The notes: a model not told the origin generated them from the sequence alone. 64,000 nt of DNA from Paenibacillus sp. FSL W8-0426 (GCF_037969725.1 NZ_CP150203.1:1628001-1692000); one strand, 5' to 3'. Numbered from the stretch's first letter, positions 14,866-24,327 are shown. Translations and numbers: made by a program.

Positions 14866-15270
14866 ATGAAAAAAATCAATCCGAGTACCCTTACCCAAAC
14901 AGTGACCAATCTCATTTCACAAATCGTCATTGCACCCGCTTCTCCGTTAGCTTTTATTTCCGGACAAGTTGCGTTAAACGAAAAAGGCGAGTTGGTCGGA
15001 AAGGGTGACTATCTGCTTCAGGCCAAGCAAGTCTTTGCCAATCTGAAATTGGCTTTGGAGGCCATCGATACCGAAGCGGAGAGCATTGTTCAAATGAGGA
15101 TATATGTCGTAAACCATAAGCCTGAGTTGGTTGAGACGATTTTTCAAGCCGGTTTTGAAGTATTCGGCGACGGATGGCCCAAAACGGCTAGTACCTTTAT
15201 AGGTGTTCAGGCGCTTGCCTTTGAGGAATGGTTAATTGAAGTGGATGCCATTGCAGCGATTTCCAACTAA
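14866..15270 (+). CDS. RidA/YjgF-family enamine-imine deaminase
   Basis: 134 residues, the usual length for the family; start after AAGGAGG. Typical stretches: ISGQVALNEKGELVGKGD, QAKQVFANLKLALEA, and VVNHKPELVETIF. Rid proteins hydrolyse reactive enamines/imines; paralogues in operons often act on a ring-cleavage or oxidation product. The FAD monooxygenase follows 18 bases later, so the two form an operon and may act on the same aromatic or xenobiotic compound. The catalytic Arg of true RidA is not obvious; R in MRIYVV is the candidate. Confidence 0.85.
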   Translation: MKKINPSTLTQTVTNLISQIVIAPASPLAFISGQVALNEKGELVGKGDYLLQAKQVFANLKLALEAIDTEAESIVQMRIYVVNHKPELVETIFQAGFEVFGDGWPKTASTFIGVQALAFEEWLIEVDAIAAISN

Positions 15271-15288
15271 GAGAGGAGAACTCTAAAA

Positions 15289-16788
15289 ATGAATTATGAT
15301 GTTATTATCATCGGCGGGGGACCTGTCGGCATGATGTTGGCCGGGGAGCTCGCTTTGGCGGACGTGAAGGTTTGTGTTTTGGAGAAATTGAAAGATACCA
15401 CCCCATACTCTAGAGCGCTTAGCATCCATCCTCGTACATTAGAAATTTTGGACTTGCGAGGTTTGAAAGCGGAATTGTTGAAGATCGGTAAACCGCTGCC
15501 GACCGGGCATTTTGCAGGCTTGGAAACACGGTTGGACTTTACGGTCATCGACTCTTCATCCAATTATTCATTGTTTATCGCCCAATCGGAAACCGAAAAG
15601 GTACTGGAACGCAGAGCCAGAGAGCTGGGTGCAGAGATCCGGCGAGGAATGGAAGTAACGTCCATCTCACCGAATTCTGAATATGTCGAAGTGATGGCCG
15701 CTGGAACAGAGGGCGAAATGACATTAACAGCAGCATATGTTGTTGGTGCGGACGGAGCCGGAAGCATTGTACGTAAACAGGCGAACATTCCCTTTAACGG
15801 AACGGATGCAACGCTTACTGCGGTCCAAGGCGACGTTGTGTTTAAACGCCCGCCTGCAACGAGTGTCGTTTCCCGCTTTGACGAGAACGGGATGATCATG
15901 ATCGTTCCTGTGACTGAAGAGCTGCACCGCGTAGTCTTTATCGATCCGGATCGAACATCCGTTCCAAAAGATACACCCGTCACACTGGAAGAACTACGCT
16001 CGGGAATGCTCCGCATGTTAGGGGACGACTACGGGATTTCAGATCCGTACTGGATGACTCGCTTTGGCAATGCTACTCGACAAGCTGACCGTTACAGGGA
16101 GGGAAGGCTTTTCCTTGCAGGGGATGCTGCTCATATTCATTTCCCTGCCGGAGGACAAGGGATGAACGTGGGACTGCAAGAGGCGATGAATTTGGGGTGG
16201 AAATTGGCTGCGCAAGTGAAAGGATGGGCGCCCGAGGGGTTGCTCGATACTTACCATGAAGAGCGTTTTCCCGTCAATTCAGCATTGCTCAGCAATACAC
16301 GTGTCCAAACCCTGCTATTTGGTACCGATTTTTCGTCGACTATGATCCATCTGCGGAGAATGATATCGGATTTATTGGAAAGTCCGGAAGCGAACTATCG
16401 TTTAGCGAGTCAAATTGCAGCCGTGGATGTTAGCTATAATGTGCCAGATGCAGTTTCTGCACATCCGTTAAATGGTCGCAGGCTTGCAGAGATCAAACTG
16501 CGTAAGGAAAACGGCGATGTCTTCAGCAGTTACGAACTTTTCCGGGAAGGCAAATATGTATTGCTTAATCTCGTTCATGATCAACTCGTGGAAGGCATCA
16601 TTCGTCGTCTGCCCGATCAGCATTTCACATTGGTCAGCGCGACGTTGGCGGAACCGGCTCTGGACTGGAACAATGTGCACACCGCCATGATCCGTCCGGA
16701 TGGATATATCGCATGGGCCATTTCCGATCAAGAACGTCCATTGGAACGATGCATTGAGGAAGGAATTAGGAGTATCAGCAAAGGGTAA
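15289..16788 (+). CDS. FAD-dependent aromatic monooxygenase (PheA/TfdB, rifampicin-monooxygenase-like)
   Basis: 499 residues; start after GAGAGGAG. N-terminal FAD-binding Rossmann motif VIIIGGGPVGMMLAGEL (about 5-21), the middle GADGAGSIVRK motif (about 153-163) and GDAAHIHFPAGGQGMN (about 276-291), which together define class A flavin monooxygenases. These use NAD(P)H and oxygen to hydroxylate aromatic rings, including antibiotics. Located in the cytosol. Its operon partner is a Rid protein and the neighbour is a MarR regulator, which fits an inducible detoxification locus. Substrate not known. Confidence 0.88.
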   Translation: MNYDVIIIGGGPVGMMLAGELALADVKVCVLEKLKDTTPYSRALSIHPRTLEILDLRGLKAELLKIGKPLPTGHFAGLETRLDFTVIDSSSNYSLFIAQSETEKVLERRARELGAEIRRGMEVTSISPNSEYVEVMAAGTEGEMTLTAAYVVGADGAGSIVRKQANIPFNGTDATLTAVQGDVVFKRPPATSVVSRFDENGMIMIVPVTEELHRVVFIDPDRTSVPKDTPVTLEELRSGMLRMLGDDYGISDPYWMTRFGNATRQADRYREGRLFLAGDAAHIHFPAGGQGMNVGLQEAMNLGWKLAAQVKGWAPEGLLDTYHEERFPVNSALLSNTRVQTLLFGTDFSSTMIHLRRMISDLLESPEANYRLASQIAAVDVSYNVPDAVSAHPLNGRRLAEIKLRKENGDVFSSYELFREGKYVLLNLVHDQLVEGIIRRLPDQHFTLVSATLAEPALDWNNVHTAMIRPDGYIAWAISDQERPLERCIEEGIRSISKG

Positions 16789-16805
16789 CGCTTTTTTTTA
16801 ACCTT

Positions 16806-16870
16806 ATTGTTTTGAGGAAAACAAAAATAGGCCCGGAAGCCTCTGATTCATCGTTTTCCGGGCTTTTTTA
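16806..16870 (+). terminator. operator-like palindrome and terminator after the monooxygenase gene
   Basis: ATTGTTTTGAGGAAAACAAA (16806-16825) repeats the operator half-sites seen before ridA. It is followed by GCCCGGAA...TTCCGGGC with a T run (16831-16870), a clear rho-independent terminator. Confidence 0.8.
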
Positions 16871-16895
16871 TTGTCCGAAATATAAGCGCATCAAA

Positions 16896-16923
16896 TGTTT
16901 TTTGCGAAACAATCATGTATAAT
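16896..16923 (+). promoter_or_regulatory. marR promoter with operator
   Basis: TATAAT at 16918-16923 with TGTTTTTTGCGAAACA (16896-16911) just upstream, a copy of the TTGTTT/AAACAA palindrome in the spacer. This suggests autorepression. Confidence 0.55.
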
Positions 16924-16958
16924 GAGGAAAGATACGCGAAAAGAGGAGAACGAAGAAA

Positions 16959-17444
16959 ATGCAGCCTATGGATCTTTCGAAACAATGGATTTTTAAAAGC
17001 TTCATCCATCTTATGAGTCAACAGGACATAAGGGAAAGCAAGTTATCCGTCCGCATGAGTGAGGAAATACATAAGTTCGAAAAGGAATTTGGTGAAAAGG
17101 GAAATTTGACCTTGTCGGAGATTCACCTTATCGCATGTATCGGAGATTTCTCACCGATTAATGTCACCTCCATTGCGGAAAAAACCGGATTAACCAAAGG
17201 CTCCATCACAAGAATCAGCAAAAAACTTCTGAAACTGGCGTTAATCAAAAGACAGCAGATGAATGATAATAAAAAAGAAGTTTATTACGCTTTGACCTCG
17301 AAAGGCCAAAAAATATATGTGATCCATCATCGGATCCATCAAGAAATTGAAGAGCGATTCATGAATTTTCTAGATAAGTACACTGCTGATGAGCTTGTTT
17401 TTGCGAGTAAGTTCATTCAGGATTTAACGAAATGGGATTATTAA
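16959..17444 (+). CDS. MarR-family transcriptional regulator
   Basis: 161 residues, usual for MarR; start after AGAGGAGAACG. The winged helix core is visible: LTLSEIHLIACIGDF, INVTSIAEKTGLTKGSITRI (recognition helix, about 66-85) and the wing KKEVYYALTSKGQKI (about 105-119). MarR dimers bind palindromes and release them when a small ligand binds. Palindromes with the same half-site lie before ridA, after the monooxygenase gene and before this gene, so it likely controls all three. Its 3' end overlaps the convergent gene by 32 bases. Confidence 0.88.
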   Translation: MQPMDLSKQWIFKSFIHLMSQQDIRESKLSVRMSEEIHKFEKEFGEKGNLTLSEIHLIACIGDFSPINVTSIAEKTGLTKGSITRISKKLLKLALIKRQQMNDNKKEVYYALTSKGQKIYVIHHRIHQEIEERFMNFLDKYTADELVFASKFIQDLTKWDY

Positions 17445-18951
17445 AGGATGAACGCTCTGGCGATTTCAATTTACGTTTTTTGGGGTAAAAACCCGTGAGG
17501 ACAAGAACGAATAGCCACGCCAAGATCAGCATCACATAATCTTTACGTCCGGAACTTAAATTTAGTATTTGCCAAACATAAGAAGCATAGAATAAGAGGG
17601 CACCGGCAGCTACTAAAAGTAATGTCCTACATCCTAATTTTACAACATATTTATCCTTAAGCTTGGTGAAAAAGACTCTTCTACCGGTAGCCATTCTTAT
17701 ACCAAACATTATCACGTAAATGCCAAACAAGGTCCCGATCGAAATGGATAGAATGAAATTATTCGTTCTCGATTGAGTCAACGAAGAATGGCCCTCCGGT
17801 AACGAACCGGTTACATATTCAATCCATGCATGGTAAATATCCTGCCTCAGATCGATTCCATTATCGCTGTTCGTAAGAATGACCAAGCCTTCCTTGGTTT
17901 CCGGGATAAAACCGTACAATGAATGCCAGCCTCGATTGTCGCCAGAATGGTAAATGAACGTCTGCTCTTCGGATAGCTTTCTGATAAATACGCCCAATCC
18001 ACTCTCACCTATTACTGGCTGCTGCATCTCCTCTACAAGCTCGTTTTCGAGAAGTCCATTCCCTTGCATCCGATTCAAATGGTCCATGCTGGCCAGAATC
18101 AGTTTCATCATATCCGTGGAGTTCGTCTTAAGTCCAGCCGCTGCCTGCTCGGTAAATTGGTAGTTCGGAAGCTCCTGTCCGAAATAACCGTATGCTTTTG
18201 ACATCCGGGGATCGTTGGGATCTTGATGGAATGAACTCGAGTCCATGCCTAGCGGCTTAAGGACTTCTTCCTCCATATAACGTTCAAATGCCATTCCAGT
18301 AACCTCCTCAATCACGAGCTGTAGAATGGTATAGCCCCCACCAGAGTAAACCTCTTTTTCCCCGGGCGTATCGGTAATCCTCACAGGTTCATTAAATAGG
18401 CCTTTTCCGTTCAACGAATCTTCTATACTGGAAAGCCGGCTTTGCGGTGCCGTACCGAGATACCCTTTATGGGCAGATAAGCCTGCCGTATGACTTAACA
18501 ATCGTTTTATGGTGACCTCATCAGGATTAAACTTGGCGTCAGGTAATTTCCACGAGGTCAAGTACTTTTCAACAGGGTCGTCGAGCGAAACGAGCCCCTT
18601 TTCTACCAATTTTAGGACTCCCCATGCTGTAACGCTTTTGGATATCGAGCCCGCCTGGAACAAGGTTTGATCGGTCAGTTCGATCTTGTTTTTCTTATCG
18701 GCATAACCATAGTTGAGAAGATAAGCGACACGACCTTCGTGAACTATGCCGACGGTCAATCCGGGTACATCATATTTATCCTGCCATACCGGAACCTGTT
18801 CATCTAATAGGTGCTTGAATTCCTCTATTTTTCGTGGCGTCTGAGAGAGGGGGGCTGCTTCAACCGTCTTCACATACTCCCCAACTGAAACCAAGATCAC
18901 GACAAGACATACCAAACATCGAAATAGATTTTGTACCTTTCTTTTGCGCAC
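17413..18951 (-). CDS. serine beta-lactamase-like hydrolase with C-terminal membrane helices
   Basis: About 512 residues. The GTG at 18951 is preferred because AGGAG stands eight bases before it; an ATG six codons further up (18969) lacks a ribosome binding site. A signal anchor comes first, then a class C/PBP4*-type domain with the SxxK motif SISK (about residues 102-105), a YSGGGY motif (Y-x-G/N type) and HSGDNRGW late in the domain. The last 110 residues hold about three membrane helices and a basic tail. Such proteins act outside the membrane on peptides or esters and are rarely true beta-lactamases. Convergent with marR. Confidence 0.85.
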   Translation of the reverse strand: MRKRKVQNLFRCLVCLVVILVSVGEYVKTVEAAPLSQTPRKIEEFKHLLDEQVPVWQDKYDVPGLTVGIVHEGRVAYLLNYGYADKKNKIELTDQTLFQAGSISKSVTAWGVLKLVEKGLVSLDDPVEKYLTSWKLPDAKFNPDEVTIKRLLSHTAGLSAHKGYLGTAPQSRLSSIEDSLNGKGLFNEPVRITDTPGEKEVYSGGGYTILQLVIEEVTGMAFERYMEEEVLKPLGMDSSSFHQDPNDPRMSKAYGYFGQELPNYQFTEQAAAGLKTNSTDMMKLILASMDHLNRMQGNGLLENELVEEMQQPVIGESGLGVFIRKLSEEQTFIYHSGDNRGWHSLYGFIPETKEGLVILTNSDNGIDLRQDIYHAWIEYVTGSLPEGHSSLTQSRTNNFILSISIGTLFGIYVIMFGIRMATGRRVFFTKLKDKYVVKLGCRTLLLVAAGALLFYASYVWQILNLSSGRKDYVMLILAWLFVLVLTGFYPKKRKLKSPERSSFNNPISLNPE

Positions 18952-19023
18952 CCGTTTCACTCCTGCCATGTTAATGAACTCGCATATTTAAAATAGCACT
19001 GATCCAATGCTTCGATCGATCGA

Positions 19024-19055
19024 TTTACCTTACATTTGCCGTTTTTACCTTACAT
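19024..19055 (-). promoter_or_regulatory. direct repeat upstream of the hydrolase gene
   Basis: TTTACCTTACAT occurs at 19024-19035 and again at 19044-19055, a 20-base period (about two helix turns). It lies some 75-105 bases before the minus-strand gene. Direct repeats with this spacing are typical operators for response regulators of the LytTR or PhoP kind. No regulator is next to it. Confidence 0.4.
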
Positions 19056-19244
19056 ATTTGTCATATGAGAGAACCTTCGGGCACCCATTGAAAGGGTATT
19101 TGTCTATATTCAGGAACTTAACGAATTGTTCCAAAAGAGACTTAAGAATTTAAAGAAAAGTTACGATATGAATGGCTAACGGGAAGGAAAGTTTATGGGA
19201 TATAATGGTATAAAATCTTAATTGTGATATTAGGGGGAGTTACA

Positions 19245-19655
19245 ATGAACATCGCTTTTGCAAATGATTCGGATTACGAATACATCAAAGGCAGGGACCG
19301 TCATATTTCAGAGAACCTCATATCCGCCAAAATAAAGGGGAAAGAAATCTACATCATAAGAAACCTGGATGGAAGTAACATCGGATGGATGAGGTATGGT
19401 TATTTTTGGGACAACATCCCGTTTATGAACATCATTTGGATCGATGAACCATTTCGGGGCAAGGGTGTAGGGAATAAAGTTGTTCTCTTCTGGGAGGAGC
19501 AAATGAAACAAAAGGGCTTCAACATGGTCATGACATCTACCCAGGCTGATGAAGGCGCACAACATTTCTATAGAAAGCTGGGCTATCAAGATGCTGGATG
19601 CCTATTACTTGATACACAACCATTGGAAATTATTCTGACCAAGCCATTAAACTAG
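19245..19655 (+). CDS. GNAT-family N-acetyltransferase
   Basis: 136 residues. ATG at 19245 follows GGGGGAG; the frame opens earlier without a good site. The acetyl-CoA loop reads FRGKGVGNKVVLFWEEQM (R/Q-x-x-G-x-G/A type, about 74-91) and the later HFYRKLGYQDAG is the usual end of the fold. Substrate unknown; such small GNATs modify antibiotics, amino acids or proteins. The HIT gene follows 36 bases later, possibly in one transcript. Confidence 0.8.
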   Translation: MNIAFANDSDYEYIKGRDRHISENLISAKIKGKEIYIIRNLDGSNIGWMRYGYFWDNIPFMNIIWIDEPFRGKGVGNKVVLFWEEQMKQKGFNMVMTSTQADEGAQHFYRKLGYQDAGCLLLDTQPLEIILTKPLN

Positions 19656-19691
19656 CGGAAACGACGGCAATACAAACATAAAAGGAGTTGA

Positions 19692-20174
19692 ATGAGAACG
19701 ATGACAGCATCATTTTCACATCAGCCTGAAGGGTACGAATGTCCATTTTGTTGTATTTGGGGGATCGAGCGACCCAATCAGGGAACCAAACAAAGGGATA
19801 TCATCTACCAGAATGAAAAGGTAACAGCATTTATAGCGGGCAAATGGTGGCCCAACAATAAAGGACATGTTCTTGTTATTCCGAATCAACATTTCGAGAA
19901 TATCTATGAACTCCCTGCGGATTACGCTGTTGAAATTCACCGTGCGGCACAGCTTACAGCATTTGCGATGAAAAATACATATGGATGCGACGGGATTTCT
20001 ACGCGGCAGCATAATGAGCCTGCCGGCAATCAAGACGTGTGGCACTATCATCTCCATGTGTACCCTAGGTATGCGGACGATCAACTTTACCTGTCAAAGG
20101 GTTCACCGTCCGATCCGGATGAACGCGCTTTCTATGCGGACAAGCTGCGTTCCTGGATAAAGAAAAATGATTAA
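19692..20174 (+). CDS. HIT-family nucleotide hydrolase
   Basis: 160 residues; AAGGAG stands five bases before the ATG, and a second ATG nine bases on is also possible. The histidine triad reads WHYHLHVYPR (about 117-126), with CPFCCI (about 18-23) near the start as a possible zinc site. HIT proteins cleave nucleoside monophosphates from leaving groups such as amines or polyphosphates. The stop codon overlaps the convergent AraC gene by four bases. Confidence 0.85.
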   Translation: MRTMTASFSHQPEGYECPFCCIWGIERPNQGTKQRDIIYQNEKVTAFIAGKWWPNNKGHVLVIPNQHFENIYELPADYAVEIHRAAQLTAFAMKNTYGCDGISTRQHNEPAGNQDVWHYHLHVYPRYADDQLYLSKGSPSDPDERAFYADKLRSWIKKND

Positions 20175-21070
20175 ATACTTGTCTTTTTACGAAATGCGGA
20201 CGGGTTTATTCCAGTCCATCTCTTAAATTGTCTGCTGAAGTGAGAAAGATTTTTATACCCTAAACGATTGGCGATTTCATTCAAAGATAACTCTGGTTGC
20301 TGCAATAAGATTTTTGCTTCTTGTAATTTTAGCTCGGATAAATATTTTCGAGGTGACATTTGGTAAATCTTTTGAAAGACTTCTAAACCATAATTGGGGC
20401 TGATCCCAAGAGATGCAATAATCGGCTGTATGTGAACGGTAAAGTCTACTTTACCGTTTGTTTCTATGCATTTTTTTTTGAAGGTCCACTTGATGGCCTC
20501 TGCAATTTCCTTGGCGTATTTTGCAGTGGTCATGGATTGATTCGTTCTTACATTTGAGTTTGTTGGCTGCAGATCCACAAGTATTTCTAATAATTCAAAG
20601 AGGATAACCTGTGCTCTTAATTTTGCAGTTGAAAATGAAATCTCTTGATCTTCTAAAATGTCAATCCATTTTTGAAGACAGCTCCTTAACCTGCTGTAAT
20701 ACGGATTATCAGGCGTATAGACCCAATCGCAGTTTTTCATGATCTTCATTCGCAAAGAAGGTTCATCAATATCGAAATGAGCACAAAAATAAGTCATTGA
20801 ACCAGAAGAGATGCAATGATTGGTATGTTCAAAACCAGGGGGAATAAGAAGAATTTCGTTCTTTTGGATGACATAACGGTCTTTTTCAAGACATGTCTCC
20901 TGAGTGCCATCTAATACAATTAATATCTCAAAAGCATGATGGAATTCTTTCGTCATGGACCAGTGTGAAGGAACGGTCTGCTTATGGGCACCGAAAAAAC
21001 GTATGTTCCAGTCAATACGCGGAAGCAGTTGTGTTGTATCTCCAATAAATCGTTGTATATCGTTTTCCAT
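20171..21070 (-). CDS. AraC-family regulator of the xyloside locus
   Basis: 299 residues. A cupin-like N-terminal sensor domain (HAFEILIVLDGTQETCLEK, LLIPPGFEHTNHC) and a C-terminal double helix-turn-helix (about 195-299) with SPRKYLSELKLQEAKILL and the signature NEIANRLGYKNLSHFSRQFK. Such regulators activate sugar genes when the ligand binds. It is divergent from the GH43/MFS pair, which it most likely controls. It ends convergent with the HIT gene. Confidence 0.85.
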   Translation of the reverse strand: MENDIQRFIGDTTQLLPRIDWNIRFFGAHKQTVPSHWSMTKEFHHAFEILIVLDGTQETCLEKDRYVIQKNEILLIPPGFEHTNHCISSGSMTYFCAHFDIDEPSLRMKIMKNCDWVYTPDNPYYSRLRSCLQKWIDILEDQEISFSTAKLRAQVILFELLEILVDLQPTNSNVRTNQSMTTAKYAKEIAEAIKWTFKKKCIETNGKVDFTVHIQPIIASLGISPNYGLEVFQKIYQMSPRKYLSELKLQEAKILLQQPELSLNEIANRLGYKNLSHFSRQFKRWTGINPSAFRKKTSI

Positions 21071-21161
21071 TTTGAGATCCCACCTTGATTTGGGTAAATT
21101 AAACCTTCATTGTGCAATCGAATTTCAAGTTTAATCGTTATTATAATATAAGTGAGCAGCA

Positions 21162-21317
21162 GGAAACGCTTTCGAGAATGACCATGATTTATGTTCTATT
21201 ATCGATATTTAGCAGACGCATGTTTAATTATAGTCAAAAAAGAAAACGGTATCAACATGTTGCTTGGTAATGAAAAAAAAGGGTAAGCTGCATGCCGCGA
21301 AATAGAAAGCGCTTAAA
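21162..21317 (+). promoter_or_regulatory. two cre-like sites before the GH43 gene
   Basis: GGAAACGCTTTCG (21162-21174) and AGAAAGCGCTTAAA (21304-21317) resemble the CcpA catabolite-repression site TGAAAGCGCTTTCA. The second lies just before the start codon. TATAATAT at 21141-21148 may be a -10. This fits glucose repression of a xyloside locus. Confidence 0.5.
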
Positions 21318-21342
21318 AATGCGATTGAAAGGGAAAGAAGAA

Positions 21343-23001
21343 ATGACAATGATTAATAATCCGATAATACCTGGAATGGCACCAGACCCATCGATTATTC
21401 GGGTGGATGATGAATATTATATCGCAACGTCTACGTTTCATTGGAATCCAGGGATCCAGATCTTTAAATCATCAGATTTAGCCAACTGGGAACTTATTAA
21501 CTTTGCATTAAAAAAAGGAGAGGTTGATTTAAGGGGAACACATACACCCGCCGGAATCTGGGCACCGCATTTATCCTATGATGCTTTCACAAAGAAATAC
21601 TGGTTAGCCTACTCCCATATGATCAATATGGCTGGTCGTGAATTTAATGCGGATTCATACGCGATGTGGGCAGAAGATATACACGGGCCATGGTCAGCGC
21701 CGATGTATCTAACGTCCATCGGTTTTGATCCAGCCATTTTCCATGATGACGACGGAAAACACTACATTTCCATCCTTGAATGGGAAACAAGAGAAGGCTA
21801 TCAAGCGCCCGGGCATATTGTCATCGCCGAGTATGACTTGGAAAAAGGTGAGGTCATTGGTGCTTGGCATCGAGTAACACAAGGGTTTACCAGTCGTGGG
21901 TGCGCAGAAGCACCGCAAATTTATAAACATAAAGACTATTATTATCTTATTATTGCTGCCGGTGGAACAGGCTACGCACATGGTGTGGAGATTGGGCGCT
22001 CCACATCTATCTTTGGCCCCTATGAACCGCATCCATCGAAAGAACCGATCATCACGTCTTCACCGCGGCATCTTTTTTCACTTGGCGATCCGGATGCGGG
22101 ACATTTTGAAATGTACAATCCACATTCATTGATGCAAAAAGCAGGTCATGGTTCATTAGTTCAAACCCATACGGGCGAGTGGTATATTGCACATCTGATG
22201 TCACGCCCTCTGGAAGGAACTCTCTTAAATCCGTTAGGTCGGGAAACATCGATTCAAAAAATGAAATGGTCACAGGATGGGTGGCTCGAAATGGAGGATG
22301 GATCAAACCTCGCCAAAATGGAAGTAAAGGGGATGGAGGGAGTCCAGTTATCGCCTGTAGGATCCCATGACATCCATGATCATTTTGATGATATAAACTA
22401 TGATATCCGCTTTATGACCCCCTATCGAAAGCAGGAAGCAAGTTGGGTAAATACAATCGAACGTTCCGGATATCTGCGCATTTACGGAGAAAACTCTCTT
22501 TTTTCGCAAATGAATCCTGCAATCATGGCAACTCGCGCGACATCATTCCATTATGAGTTTCAAACCAGAATTGAATTTCTCCCTGACCATTACTCCGAAA
22601 CTGCCGGTATGGGACTCTACTATGATTCAAATAATTGGATCTATGCGCACTTAACGTATTCAGAATCATCAAATGGAACGGTGTTGAGCTTATTGCAGGC
22701 TAATCTAGGTAAACGTAAAGAATTGGTTCAACAGACGATCCCGGTTCCTGACAATGTAGTTGACTTAAAGGTTATCTATAAGTCGGGTATGGTGGATATA
22801 TTTTATCGGTTGGAAATAAACCAGGAGTGGCAATTATTAAAAAACGATATCAATGCTATGTATTTATCAGATGAAGGCGTAAACGGCGAACCAGGTGAAA
22901 TCGGTGGATTCACAGGACTGTTTAACTTCATAGGTTCGGTTGACGCACATCAACATGACTCATACGCAGACTTTGACTTCTACTCCGTAAAGAATTTTTA
23001 G
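21343..23001 (+). CDS. GH43-family beta-xylosidase/arabinofuranosidase
   Basis: About 552 residues. Start at the ATG at 21343 behind GAAAGAAG; the frame opens at 21292 but without a site. The five-blade catalytic domain shows the base in IPGMAPDPSIIRVDDEYY (D of PDPS), the middle Asp in IGFDPAIFHDDDG and the acid in RGCAEAPQIY. A C-terminal beta-sandwich (about 350-552) is the usual GH43 second domain. No signal peptide, so it acts in the cytosol on short xylosides brought in by the MFS transporter encoded 22 bases downstream. Confidence 0.9.
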   Translation: MTMINNPIIPGMAPDPSIIRVDDEYYIATSTFHWNPGIQIFKSSDLANWELINFALKKGEVDLRGTHTPAGIWAPHLSYDAFTKKYWLAYSHMINMAGREFNADSYAMWAEDIHGPWSAPMYLTSIGFDPAIFHDDDGKHYISILEWETREGYQAPGHIVIAEYDLEKGEVIGAWHRVTQGFTSRGCAEAPQIYKHKDYYYLIIAAGGTGYAHGVEIGRSTSIFGPYEPHPSKEPIITSSPRHLFSLGDPDAGHFEMYNPHSLMQKAGHGSLVQTHTGEWYIAHLMSRPLEGTLLNPLGRETSIQKMKWSQDGWLEMEDGSNLAKMEVKGMEGVQLSPVGSHDIHDHFDDINYDIRFMTPYRKQEASWVNTIERSGYLRIYGENSLFSQMNPAIMATRATSFHYEFQTRIEFLPDHYSETAGMGLYYDSNNWIYAHLTYSESSNGTVLSLLQANLGKRKELVQQTIPVPDNVVDLKVIYKSGMVDIFYRLEINQEWQLLKNDINAMYLSDEGVNGEPGEIGGFTGLFNFIGSVDAHQHDSYADFDFYSVKNF

Positions 23002-23023
23002 ACGTTCAGAGAGGAAATTACAC

Positions 23024-24262
23024 ATGAAAACGATACCGCTTAAACGATTAGTGCCCGGATTAATCATTGGACCTGCCTCCTGGCTGGGACCATATATTGC
23101 AACAGCAAGTTTATTTTTGCCTGCGATGATACAGCATTTGGATGCTGAAAATAAAATTAATATCGTAGCCTTGTTCTCCGCATTAGGGATGGTCGTGGCA
23201 GCCGTTTCTAATATGATCGCCGGATATGTCTCTGACCGTACCCAATCGCGTTTTGGTAAGCGGACGCCTTGGCTTGTCTCTGGAGCTTTTGTATTTATGT
23301 TGGCAATGATCTTCGCCTCAATGGCTACTTCCATACCTGTTTTGTTGATCAGTTGGATGCTTGGGCAGGTTGCATTGAATTTTATTGTGGCTCCAATGGT
23401 CGCTTGGTTAGATTTAGCACCCGATCATGGCAAAGGGACGGCTTCGTCCGCTTATGGCGGGCTAGGTATGGCGCTTGGAAACAATGGTTTTACGATTCTA
23501 GCCGCCGTTTTCTTGGGGCAGTATCGTTTAGGGTTTGTCATCTTTGGCATCATTACATTCATTGGTACACTGATCGCAGCGTATATTGTACGTGAACCAT
23601 CCAATTTGGATGAGAAGATGGATCAATCATCATCACCAACGAAGAACGCGTTTTCATTCAAAGAATTGGTTACAGTGTTCCCTAAATGGTCTATCGGTCG
23701 TGACTACTATTTGGCTCTCATTGGAAAACTCTCTCAAGGCATTGGGAACTTTGCAATAACAGGGTATCTGCTGTTTATCATGACGGACTTCTTGCATAAA
23801 GATACAACAGCGACTCAACAATCGATACAGTTAATTAATATCATCATGTTAATATTTGGCATTGCCATGGGATTTATTGCTGGCCCGATCTCGGATAAGT
23901 TTAATATCTTAAAATTACCTGTTGGTTTATCTACCATTTCATTAGGAATTGGAGCACTGAGTCTGTTCTTCCTGCAAAATGATGTGGGTATCATGGTTTA
24001 TGGGTTTTTGGCTGGTCTTGGTATGGGAATATGGAACTCCTTGGATAATTTATTGAATTTAAGAGTTATTCCTGATAAGGAACGAGTGGGATTGTTTTTA
24101 GGGATATACAACTTGGGAAATACGGTAACACAAGCAATAGCCCCCGTAATTGCAGCATTTATGATTTCACAAATAGGGTTTTCATCCATTTTTGTAATGT
24201 CATTTATTCTTGCAATCATCGGTGGTATATCCATCCTCTCTATAAAATCTGTAACTAGATAG
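23024..24262 (+). CDS. MFS transporter, likely for xylosides
   Basis: 412 residues with about twelve membrane helices; start after GAGAGG. The loop between helices 2 and 3 reads GYVSDRTQSRFGKRTPW, the GxxxDRxxxRxGRR-type signature of the major facilitator family and of sugar/cation symporters. It is the second gene of the GH43 operon, so its substrate is likely the oligosaccharide that the GH43 enzyme cuts. Substrate assignment is by context only. Confidence 0.85.
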   Translation: MKTIPLKRLVPGLIIGPASWLGPYIATASLFLPAMIQHLDAENKINIVALFSALGMVVAAVSNMIAGYVSDRTQSRFGKRTPWLVSGAFVFMLAMIFASMATSIPVLLISWMLGQVALNFIVAPMVAWLDLAPDHGKGTASSAYGGLGMALGNNGFTILAAVFLGQYRLGFVIFGIITFIGTLIAAYIVREPSNLDEKMDQSSSPTKNAFSFKELVTVFPKWSIGRDYYLALIGKLSQGIGNFAITGYLLFIMTDFLHKDTTATQQSIQLINIIMLIFGIAMGFIAGPISDKFNILKLPVGLSTISLGIGALSLFFLQNDVGIMVYGFLAGLGMGIWNSLDNLLNLRVIPDKERVGLFLGIYNLGNTVTQAIAPVIAAFMISQIGFSSIFVMSFILAIIGGISILSIKSVTR

Positions 24263-24327
24263 TACCGTAAAGTCTTACATCCATTTGGATATGTTGAGTA
24301 AACACAATCAATATAAAACCATGATAC

